Shown piece after piece: positions 16,870 through 23,036 of a stretch of DNA of 23,036 nucleotides (its first letter is position 1; each line of letters starts with the position of its first letter). The notes under the pieces are model-generated. The model did no database searches and was not told the origin of the DNA. It worked only from the letters and a program-made list of their open reading frames with translations. The translations under genes were made by a program, and so were the position numbers. Origin of the DNA: an uncultured Blautia sp. GTDB lineage: Bacteria > Bacillota > Clostridia > Lachnospirales > Lachnospiraceae. The DNA is taken from NCBI GenBank assembly GCA_934394595.1, contig CAKRRX010000036.1:1-23036 (forward strand). Direction: 5' to 3'.

Positions 16870-18588
16870 ATGGCAAAAGAGTTTCCGGTTTCTGTATGGC
16901 CGGAGTGGAATCTGACAGAGAAGATCGGAGAAGGATCTTTTGGTAAGGTATACAAAGCAGAAAGAAAAGAAGGCGAGCGTACTTTCTATTCTGCGATTAA
17001 AATAATATCCATTCCCGAGAATAAAGGAGAACTGGACAGTGTGCGCTCAGAAATGGATGATGAGCGATCCACCAGGGAATATTTCCGAAATATGGTGGAA
17101 GACTGTGTTCAGGAAATATATACCATGGAGCATTTCTGTGGTAATTCCCATGTGGTATCTTTTGAGGATTTTAAGGTAGTAGAATATCTGGATGAGATTG
17201 GATGGGATATTTCTATCCGCATGGAATATCTTACCAGTTTTATGGATTATTGTACGGGCAAAGAGATGACAGAAAAGGAAGTGATCAAGCTGGGGTGTGA
17301 CCTGAGCATGGCACTGATCTATTGTCATAAGCTGAACATTATTCACAGGGATGTGAAGCCGGAGAATATTTTTGTATCCAGGTTTGGCGATTTTAAGCTG
17401 GGCGATTTTGGCATTGCCAGGGAACAGATCCACACCATGAGTAATATGTCAAAAAAAGGCACTTATTCTTACATGGCACCTGAGATTTACAAAGGGGAGA
17501 AGTATGACAGCAGTGTGGATATTTATTCCCTTGGAATTGTGCTGTATAAGCTGATGAATCAGAATCGCCTGCCATTTCTTTCTCTGGACAAGCAGCTGAT
17601 CACTTACCGGGATAAGGAGAGTGCCCTTTCCAGACGGATGGCAGGAGAGAAAATACCTGCACCGTCAAGAGCCAGTGCGGCTTTTGCCCGGATTATCTTA
17701 AAGGCTTGTGCGTATCGTCCGGAAAAAAGATACCATGATCCGGAGGAAATGCTTCGGGATCTGGAAAATCTCAGGTTAAATACTGCCGGAGCAGAAAAGG
17801 AATGGGAGAAGTCTCAGTGGGAACTCGCTAATTCCGCAGAGCTTGAGCGAGATCAGCTGAGATACAGAATACAGGAAGAAGAGGCAGCAGAAGAACTGGA
17901 GAAGACACAGATCGTCACTCCGGATCAGAATCTGTCTTCTTTTCGTGCACCCAAAAAAAAGAAATCCTACAAATTACAGAAAAAGATAAAATCAGGTTCC
18001 AGAAGCCGTTCAGATTACAGCGAACGGAATTTTGGAAGAACTTCAATATCTCCATGGACGGTGTCCATGATCGCTGTTATTGTTGTGGCTTGTATCATAA
18101 CTGCCGTATATGTGAAGGTGGTTACAGATGAAGACAGGAAAGCGCAGAATATAGACAATGTTATGGAGATCCTGGAGGAAAATGATAACAGTACAGCTCA
18201 GATCGATGAATTTTCCACAGCAATCCAGACTGTGAAAGAACAGGCAAACACCATTGTGGAGGAACTGCCGGATTGCAAGGAAGTGGGAAAAGAGGGTGAC
18301 AGGCTGCGTTATTATGACAGCAATGGCAAGCTTGTGAAAGCTCTTATCTATCCGGAATCATCCGATGATGGTGTTTATGAGGAATATTATTACTGGGATG
18401 AGCGTCTGTTCTTTGCATACATATGGACTGGAAACAAAAAGGAACTGTATTATTACGACAAGCGTGGAAAAATGATTCGCTGGATCGATACAGACGGAAC
18501 TGTCCATGACCAGGAAAATGACAGTACAGAATACACCAAACGCGGAGAGAAATACTGGAAAAATGCACTGCAACAGCTGGATGAATAG
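16870..18588 (+). CDS. Transmembrane Ser/Thr protein kinase with a non-PASTA outer domain
   Basis: This 572-residue kinase has all Hanks-type motifs. These are the glycine loop GEGSFG (19-24), Lys43 in AIK, HRDVKPEN with catalytic Asp161, DFG with Asp179, and APE (203-205). It is an RD kinase with Thr and Ser residues in its activation segment. After the kinase domain (about 10-300) comes a charged juxtamembrane stretch containing EKTQIV (Thr346) and a basic patch. One membrane segment follows (about 396-418), then about 150 residues predicted to lie outside the cell. That outer part is rich in Tyr, Trp and Asp (DSNGKLVKALIYPE, YYDKRGKMIRWIDTDG) and lacks PASTA repeats, unlike PrkC/PknB. The start follows AGGAGGG; an out-of-frame ATG at 16866 leads nowhere. 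A PP2C gene follows 16 nt downstream. Confidence 0.9.
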   Translation: MAKEFPVSVWPEWNLTEKIGEGSFGKVYKAERKEGERTFYSAIKIISIPENKGELDSVRSEMDDERSTREYFRNMVEDCVQEIYTMEHFCGNSHVVSFEDFKVVEYLDEIGWDISIRMEYLTSFMDYCTGKEMTEKEVIKLGCDLSMALIYCHKLNIIHRDVKPENIFVSRFGDFKLGDFGIAREQIHTMSNMSKKGTYSYMAPEIYKGEKYDSSVDIYSLGIVLYKLMNQNRLPFLSLDKQLITYRDKESALSRRMAGEKIPAPSRASAAFARIILKACAYRPEKRYHDPEEMLRDLENLRLNTAGAEKEWEKSQWELANSAELERDQLRYRIQEEEAAEELEKTQIVTPDQNLSSFRAPKKKKSYKLQKKIKSGSRSRSDYSERNFGRTSISPWTVSMIAVIVVACIITAVYVKVVTDEDRKAQNIDNVMEILEENDNSTAQIDEFSTAIQTVKEQANTIVEELPDCKEVGKEGDRLRYYDSNGKLVKALIYPESSDDGVYEEYYYWDERLFFAYIWTGNKKELYYYDKRGKMIRWIDTDGTVHDQENDSTEYTKRGEKYWKNALQQLDE

Positions 18589-18604
18589 ACAGAAGAGGGA
18601 GAAT

Positions 18605-19429
18605 ATGGCATATCTTATTAAATACGCATATATTTGTCATACGGGAAAAATCCGGGTAAATAATGAAGACAATTTCTGGTGCTGTGGGGAGAAGCTTTCC
18701 GTTTGCAATGATGGATCAGATGGAATCCATACAGGCCGGCAGTTAGGGGGAGATTTGCCTGTATTTGGAGTTTTTGATGGAATGGGAGGCGAGAGCCAGG
18801 GGGAAATGGCATCCTATCTGGCATCCAGCACCTTTGATGACTTTTATCAATCCCACAGAAAGGATCTTAGGAGACAGCCGGAGGAATTTCTTTTGCAGGC
18901 ATCCCTGGCTATGAACGATGCAGTGTGCAGATACAGCAGGGAGAAAAAGATTAATGCAATGGGAACTACTATGGCCATGATCGCTTTTGAGAACAGGGCT
19001 GTTCATATTTGCAACCTGGGAGATAGTCGTATATACGAAGTTTCACAGGGAAAACTAAAGCAGATTTCCAGAGACCACGTCCTTGCCGGTTATATGTTGG
19101 GAAAATCGCCTCTTACCCAGTTCCTGGGCATTGAAGAGGAAGATATGAAGATAGAGCCGGCAGTGAAATCTTTCCCATATGAGGATGGCAAACGTTATCT
19201 GTTGTGTTCTGATGGTGTGACTGATATGCTTTCAGATCCGGAACTGGAAAAAATACTGACGCAGGGGTTATCTGTGGAAGAGACGGCCCGCAGGCTCATG
19301 GATCAGGTGCTGGAAAGGGGCGCACGGGACAATACCACGATCATTCTCTGTGAAACAGAGCAAAAAATGCATCCTCTGCGCAGATGGATCTGGCAGAGCA
19401 GAAAAGAAAATGAAGGTGAGATATTATGA
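18605..19429 (+). CDS. PP2C family protein phosphatase
   Basis: This 274-residue metal-dependent Ser/Thr phosphatase is the likely partner that removes phosphates placed by the kinase just upstream. The metal-binding and catalytic motifs are complete. They are RVNNEDNF near residue 17-24, VFDGMGG with Asp58 and Gly59, MGTTMA, NLGDSRIY, CSDGVTD with Asp203, and RDNTTI with Asp242. No membrane segment is seen, so it is cytoplasmic. I chose the ATG at 18605 because AGAGGGAG lies just before it; an upstream in-frame ATG at 18506 falls inside the kinase gene. Its TGA overlaps the start of the next gene (ATGA). Confidence 0.93.
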   Translation: MAYLIKYAYICHTGKIRVNNEDNFWCCGEKLSVCNDGSDGIHTGRQLGGDLPVFGVFDGMGGESQGEMASYLASSTFDDFYQSHRKDLRRQPEEFLLQASLAMNDAVCRYSREKKINAMGTTMAMIAFENRAVHICNLGDSRIYEVSQGKLKQISRDHVLAGYMLGKSPLTQFLGIEEEDMKIEPAVKSFPYEDGKRYLLCSDGVTDMLSDPELEKILTQGLSVEETARRLMDQVLERGARDNTTIILCETEQKMHPLRRWIWQSRKENEGEIL

Positions 19430-20655
19430 AAAACCGTATGCAGGATCTGGATTTTGAACAGACAGTAGCATTTGATTCCGTGAAGGATTTTGAATTTACC
19501 AGAAGAGCTGCACAGCGTTTTCGCCAGGTAGTAAGTCTTGATGGTTTTGAGGATGAAGATGCTGATGTGATCTTTCATTATCTTTATAAAGAAATGGAAC
19601 TGGTGTCTTTTGGGGATCATCTGAAACGCTATATTTATGAGAGAGCAGGAATTGAGGAGCCTTTTGGAGAGGTTCCGCAGGAAGTATACCGGGATATTGC
19701 AGTGGATTCTTTTCGGGAGACCTACACGCCAAAATCCATGAACCCTACTTCTACCAAGCTTCCGGCTCTTGTAAATAACTGGCTCACACAGGCATCTGTG
19801 AAGCGGGAGACCGTATTTTTGCTGGGCTTTGGACTGCGGATGAGTGTGGAGGATGTATCCGATTTCCTTACCCGGGTCCTGAAAGAACAGGATTTTGATT
19901 TCCATAATCCCGATGAGGTAATCTACTGGTATTGCTATTTTAAGCAGCTTCCTTACAGTAAGGCTGAAGAATATAAGGAAAAATATAAAAAACTGGAACC
20001 GGCAGCAGATAAAGAAAAAGTGGCTTCTGTTATGAGTGGAAGCGGGATTCTTGATACAGAAGAAAAGCTTTTTCATTACCTGGCCTGTCTGAAGGCTGGC
20101 TGGGACGATCCCATGAATGAGAAAAGTCAGGCCTTTCAGGAATTCCAGCGTCTTCTGGAGCATGCAAAAGGGATCATTGCTGCGATGTATCAGAAAGATG
20201 AGGAAGAGAAAGGAAGGGAAAAGATCTGGAAAGCAGAAAATATTACGCCTTCTGATCTGGAAAAGGTTATCTGCAATGGAATTCCCATCAACAAGATGGG
20301 AAATCTGAAAAAGATGTCGGCTTCTATTCTTGCCCGTCATTTCAGCCAGAAAAGATTCAGCAGACAGCGTATTACCAATATTCTGAACCACAAGTTTCCA
20401 GTAGAGCGGTTCGACCTTCTTACATTGGAATTTTTTATTGTATCCCAGGAAATGGAAGATGACGATCCATATGAGCGGTATCATCATTTTATAGAAGAAG
20501 CACAGAAAACTCTGAAAAAGTGTGGGATGAGTGAGATTTATATTGTAAATCCTTACGAGTGTTTCCTTTTGATGTGTCTCCTCACAGACTGTCCGCTGGC
20601 GGTATTTTCTGAAATCTGGGAGAAATCTTATGAGGAGACAGAGGAAGAAAATTAA
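19426..20655 (+). CDS. Protein of unknown function linked to the kinase and phosphatase
   Basis: I do not recognise a domain in this 409-residue protein. It has no signal peptide or membrane segment and appears mostly helical and charged, with an acidic C-terminus. Conserved-looking stretches include NPTSTKLPALVNNWLT and FGLRMSVEDVSDFLTRVLKEQ. The N-terminus contains DFEQTVAF, with Thr13 among acidic residues. Its start overlaps the phosphatase stop (ATGA), so it is translationally coupled and probably a substrate, adaptor or output of the kinase/phosphatase pair. Codon use looks like that of its neighbours. It ends 19 nt from the stop codon of the convergent serine hydrolase gene. Confidence 0.85.
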   Translation: MKNRMQDLDFEQTVAFDSVKDFEFTRRAAQRFRQVVSLDGFEDEDADVIFHYLYKEMELVSFGDHLKRYIYERAGIEEPFGEVPQEVYRDIAVDSFRETYTPKSMNPTSTKLPALVNNWLTQASVKRETVFLLGFGLRMSVEDVSDFLTRVLKEQDFDFHNPDEVIYWYCYFKQLPYSKAEEYKEKYKKLEPAADKEKVASVMSGSGILDTEEKLFHYLACLKAGWDDPMNEKSQAFQEFQRLLEHAKGIIAAMYQKDEEEKGREKIWKAENITPSDLEKVICNGIPINKMGNLKKMSASILARHFSQKRFSRQRITNILNHKFPVERFDLLTLEFFIVSQEMEDDDPYERYHHFIEEAQKTLKKCGMSEIYIVNPYECFLLMCLLTDCPLAVFSEIWEKSYEETEEEN

Positions 20656-20665
20656 AAGTTAATTT
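20649..20665. terminator. Possible weak bidirectional terminator between convergent genes
   Basis: A perfect but AT-only 7-bp inverted repeat (AAATTAA at 20649-20655, loop AAG, TTAATTT at 20659-20665) overlaps the stop codon of the unknown gene. It lies in the 19-nt gap before the convergent gene. The stem is weak and lacks GC pairs, so termination is uncertain. Nothing better is visible in this gap. Confidence 0.25.
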
Positions 20666-20674
20666 GATAAAGGG

Positions 20675-21859
20675 CTACTCATTATAGTAAGAGTAGATCG
20701 TGCGGCTGACCTGGGCGATGGTGTTCTGGGCAGCCGCAGTGTCGTTTAAGTTCTGTGACATGAAGCAGATGACCAGATCTTTGCCTTTGGCCGTATCATA
20801 GATGATCCCGGCATCATTTTCCACGTTGGAAAGCTCGCCGGTTTTGTTTGCAACATGGACACCGGCTGGCATTGCAGCCGGAATTTTGTTGGTACGCTGC
20901 TGCTGCTTCAGCAGGGCATACATATCTGCTGCGTGGGAAAGGGTTCCGTTTGTGGCAGTGCCATTGCAGATCTGATAGATCTCCTTCAGAAATCTTCCGC
21001 AGTCCCGTACAGATGTATAGTTATCTCCAAACTCATTGCTGGCAAGAAGAAGTCTTCCCATGGAGGTATTGGTGTAGCCGTGTGCCTGGCAGAAAGCATT
21101 GACTTTTTTCATACCAGCATTTGCGTCTCCATTTCCAAGACAGCGGACAAGGCTGTTGGCCGCATCATTGTCGCTTACAGTGATCATAGGCTGCAGGTAA
21201 GCATTCAGGGTGTCTGCGCCGTATTGCTGGGACAGGGAGTCAAAATTTTCATAAACAGCTCCCATAATGTACAGTTTGATCAGGCTGGCGGCCTGCATGG
21301 AAGCATCATTTAATGCGCCATCTGTATTGCCGGAAAGATCGCAGATATAACATGCCCAGGCACCGTTGCCAGTGGGAAGTAGTCCTTCTACTTTGGTAAG
21401 GATTGTCTGCAAGGTATCATCAGTCTTATCTGTAAAGGCGGAATCTCCGTGAGTAGGAGAAAGGGTGCCCTCTGAAGTTCCGGATGGAGTAGCTGTGGCA
21501 GCTGGGGAAGGCTGTGCTGATGGAGCTGCGGTAACAGATACTGCAGGGGTAGAAACAGGAGCCTGGGTGGGAGTGATTGTGACTGGCACAGGTCCTGCGC
21601 TTTCGCCCCCTTTTGGCGGCCCTGCAGGGTCAGAAACAGTGGATTTCTGGGAAGGTCCCTGAACTTCTGTCTGCTGGGAAGAAAGACTCTGTGAACGATT
21701 GCTGGTCTCCTGGATCTCAGTTTGAGACTGGAGGGGATTTTCACGGGAATGGATCAGATTCACAGAAAGATATATGATAATTCCAAGAAGTACAATAGCT
21801 GCTATGATCAGTACACCAAGTACGTAAGAGGATGGGGATTTTTTCTTGTCTTTTTTCAT
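20675..21859 (-). CDS. Membrane-anchored serine hydrolase of the beta-lactamase / penicillin-binding fold
   Basis: This 394-residue protein has an N-terminal membrane anchor (about residues 12-36 after a Lys-rich start). A low-complexity Ser/Thr/Pro/Gln linker (about 40-145) follows, which would span the cell wall. The catalytic domain (about 148-394) carries SLIK with nucleophile Ser192 and Lys195, SDN at 229-231 and KTG at 339-341, as in class A beta-lactamases and low-molecular-weight penicillin-binding proteins. The loop before GD at 278-279 lacks the Glu166 and Asn170 equivalents needed for efficient deacylation. It is therefore more likely a cell-wall hydrolase or beta-lactam-binding protein than a resistance enzyme. 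The start has AAAGGA upstream. It lies 16 nt downstream of the amidase gene, in the same unit. Confidence 0.85.
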   Translation of the reverse strand: MKKDKKKSPSSYVLGVLIIAAIVLLGIIIYLSVNLIHSRENPLQSQTEIQETSNRSQSLSSQQTEVQGPSQKSTVSDPAGPPKGGESAGPVPVTITPTQAPVSTPAVSVTAAPSAQPSPAATATPSGTSEGTLSPTHGDSAFTDKTDDTLQTILTKVEGLLPTGNGAWACYICDLSGNTDGALNDASMQAASLIKLYIMGAVYENFDSLSQQYGADTLNAYLQPMITVSDNDAANSLVRCLGNGDANAGMKKVNAFCQAHGYTNTSMGRLLLASNEFGDNYTSVRDCGRFLKEIYQICNGTATNGTLSHAADMYALLKQQQRTNKIPAAMPAGVHVANKTGELSNVENDAGIIYDTAKGKDLVICFMSQNLNDTAAAQNTIAQVSRTIYSYYNE

Positions 21860-21875
21860 TTTCAGATGATTCCTT

Positions 21876-22637
21876 TCACTTGTTAAAATAGCTGTCTATG
21901 CCATCGGCAATGCCCTGAGCCATAGTATCCTGAAAATCAGGATCGCTCATCTGCCGGTCATCCTGCTCATTGGTCATAAAACCCATTTCGACAATGGTCA
22001 CAGGTACACTGCTCCAGTTGATGCCTGTCATATTGTCATAGTAGCTGACGCCAAGATTGGCAAATCCTGTGGCCTGGCAGTAGGAATCCAGGATACATTG
22101 GGAAAGTTGATTGGATTCTTCATAAAGCTGGGGGACATATGGATTGGAAGAGGAAGGCGAGATCGTGAGAGCGCCGGATGCAGAGGAAGATTCCGCTCCA
22201 TTTGCGTGGATGCGTACATAAATTTCCGCACCCTGGTCAGCTACATACTCCGCCCTTTCTTTATTACTGATAGCAGTATCATTGTCTGTACGGGTGAGAA
22301 TCACCTCATATCCTCTGTCTTCCAGAATATCTTTCAATTTCAGAGAAATATCCAGATTCAGCTGGTATTCCGGCAACCCGGTAAAAGCTCCCTGTGTGCC
22401 GGTACTTGCCTTAGCTTTCATTTCTGTGGAACCGGGGCCAAGAGGCTCCAGATCGCTCATATCCACATTTGGTCCCTGATGTCCGGGGTCAATTCCAACA
22501 ATATGCGTGGGAGCATCGGCATCAGATGCTGCCTGCACTGTCTTTGTTTGGCTGGCACATCCCAGCAGAAGGGAAAAACAGAATAAAAAGGCAAAAGCAC
22601 CTGAACTGGCTTTTAGAGTTAAAAATTTGTGCTGCAT
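21876..22637 (-). CDS. Lipoprotein N-acetylmuramoyl-L-alanine amidase (Amidase_3)
   Basis: This 253-residue zinc amidase cleaves the bond between N-acetylmuramic acid and L-alanine in peptidoglycan. A lipoprotein signal peptide ends in SLLLGC, making Cys27 the lipidated residue. The Amidase_3 domain (about 45-250) shows the zinc ligands His53 in GIDPGHQG, Glu90 in LPEYQLNLD and His144 in VRIHANGA, and the catalytic Glu217 in IVEMGFMTNEQD. I start at 22637 because AAGGAGG lies just upstream on the minus strand. A longer frame from 22757 would run through the promoter and put 40 extra residues before the signal peptide. It is the first gene of a two-gene unit with the serine hydrolase. Confidence 0.92.
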   Translation of the reverse strand: MQHKFLTLKASSGAFAFLFCFSLLLGCASQTKTVQAASDADAPTHIVGIDPGHQGPNVDMSDLEPLGPGSTEMKAKASTGTQGAFTGLPEYQLNLDISLKLKDILEDRGYEVILTRTDNDTAISNKERAEYVADQGAEIYVRIHANGAESSSASGALTISPSSSNPYVPQLYEESNQLSQCILDSYCQATGFANLGVSYYDNMTGINWSSVPVTIVEMGFMTNEQDDRQMSDPDFQDTMAQGIADGIDSYFNK

Positions 22638-22713
22638 GGTATTGTCCTCCTTGCATTGATAAATACTAAGACATGATATCAGGGGCAAAAGGTATTCTGC
22701 TCCCAACATCATC

Positions 22714-22742
22714 ATTATAATAACATATGCAACAGAAAGCAA
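22714..22742 (-). promoter_or_regulatory. Promoter for the amidase / serine hydrolase unit
   Basis: Read on the minus strand, TTGCTT (22742-22737) and TATAAT (22719-22714) are separated by 17 bp. Transcription would start near 22707 and leave a leader of about 70 nt before the amidase ATG. It points away from the rpsL promoter, so the 358-nt gap 22638-22995 carries two divergent promoters. Confidence 0.75.
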
Positions 22743-22860
22743 TGTAAAGTCCACCATGCCTTATTCAGGATTACTTTATATAGGAAGAAAGTCCCCTGTA
22801 ATTCACCGTGATAAATTGTAAAAACCTTGAAAAAATAAGGGGAAATTAAAGAAAAACACC

Positions 22861-22889
22861 TTGACAGAAAAATACATACAGGATATAAT
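22861..22889 (+). promoter_or_regulatory. Consensus promoter for rpsL
   Basis: TTGACA at 22861-22866 and TATAAT at 22884-22889, with a 17-bp spacer, match the vegetative consensus exactly. Transcription would start near 22896, giving a leader of about 100 nt before rpsL. A promoter this strong suits a ribosomal protein operon and shows that rpsL no longer depends on read-through from rpoC. Confidence 0.92.
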
Positions 22890-22952
22890 CAAAAAGCGTG
22901 CGAAATAAGGCATTTTTTCCGCGCTTAAAGATAATAGCAACCGCAAGGAACC

Positions 22953-22969
22953 CCATAGAGAATCTATGG
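22953..22969 (+). other. Hairpin in the rpsL leader
   Basis: A perfect 7-bp stem (CCATAGA at 22953-22959, loop GAA, TCTATGG at 22963-22969) lies in the 5' untranslated region, 11 nt before the GGGAGG ribosome binding site. No T-run follows. It could stabilise the transcript or be a binding site for a ribosomal protein; this is inference. Confidence 0.5.
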
Positions 22970-22995
22970 AGAAATAAATCGGGAGGTGAAATGGA

Positions 22996-23036
22996 ATGCC
23001 AACATTCAACCAGTTAGTAAGAAAAGGACGCCAGAC
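22996..23036 (+). CDS. rpsL: 30S ribosomal protein S12, N-terminal start (partial)
   Basis: The ATG at 22996 follows GGGAGGTG at 22981-22988. The 13 visible residues (MPTFNQLVRKGRQ) are the highly conserved N-terminus of bacterial S12, a decoding-centre protein of the small subunit. The gene runs off the right edge. An out-of-frame ATG at 22991 is too close to the ribosome binding site. This marks the start of the str operon (rpsL, rpsG, fusA, usually tuf). Confidence 0.96.
   Translation, partial: MPTFNQLVRKGRQ

Noticed and set aside
18506..18604. Extended start for the PP2C gene inside the kinase gene
   Set aside because: The extra 33 residues lie in the kinase 3' end. A ribosome binding site stands just before 18605, where the conserved PP2C N-terminus begins.
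20675..21859. Antibiotic-resistance beta-lactamase
   Set aside because: The omega-loop Glu and Asn needed for rapid deacylation are missing, and the wall-spanning linker fits a cell-surface hydrolase.
22638..22757. Longer amidase start with 40 extra N-terminal residues
   Set aside because: The extension overlaps the promoter and would bury the lipoprotein signal peptide. The ATG at 22637 has a strong ribosome binding site.
22991..23017. Tiny frame overlapping the rpsL start
   Set aside because: Its ATG is only 2 nt after the ribosome binding site and out of frame; the S12 start at 22996 fits the spacing.
1..23036. CRISPR arrays, insertion sequences, prophage or integrase genes
   Set aside because: No regularly spaced repeats, transposase, recombinase or phage-type genes were seen.

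Overview
The window looks like a chromosomal segment of a gut-type anaerobic Firmicute, most likely family Lachnospiraceae. This rests on the Clostridia-type RpoB and RpoC with long acidic tails, AAGGAGG-like ribosome binding sites, consensus SigA-type promoters and the style of the accessory genes. I cannot name the genus with confidence. The backbone is the conserved block rplJ (3' end), rplL, rpoB, rpoC and, at the far right edge, the first codons of rpsL. Two insertions break the usual order: a 2.3 kb secreted beta-helix gene between rplL and rpoB, and about 12 kb of accessory genes between rpoC and rpsL.

Region 1 (1-10875) holds the L10 end, a structured 131-nt spacer, L7/L12 with a strong terminator, the beta-helix protein, a near-consensus promoter, and rpoB-rpoC closed by a strong terminator.

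Region 2 (10895-16679) is the most interesting part. A promoter (10999-11027) drives a leader RNA encoding a 35-residue peptide with five consecutive Cys codons. It is followed by RNA segments that can form a complete set of competing hairpins (anti-antiterminator, antiterminator, intrinsic terminator), as in a classical amino-acid attenuator. Downstream lie six closely spaced genes: a glutathione-transferase-like enzyme, an amino-acid-binding protein, a GNAT acetyltransferase, an ABC permease, an ABC ATPase and an M20 peptidase/deacetylase. The gene set resembles the S-alkylcysteine salvage operons of Bacillus subtilis (yxe and snaA/tcy/cmo/snd), but the thioredoxin-fold transferase stands where those have an O2-dependent flavin monooxygenase. 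I infer a cysteine-starvation-controlled, oxygen-independent route that recovers cysteine from S-substituted cysteines or cysteinyl peptides.

Region 3 (16870-20655) is a tight three-gene unit: a transmembrane Ser/Thr kinase with a non-PASTA outer domain, a PP2C phosphatase and a 409-residue protein of unknown function. Region 4 (20675-22637, minus strand) is a convergent two-gene unit for cell-wall proteins: a lipoprotein N-acetylmuramoyl-L-alanine amidase followed by a membrane-anchored penicillin-binding-type serine hydrolase. The window ends with the consensus promoter, leader and first 13 codons of rpsL.
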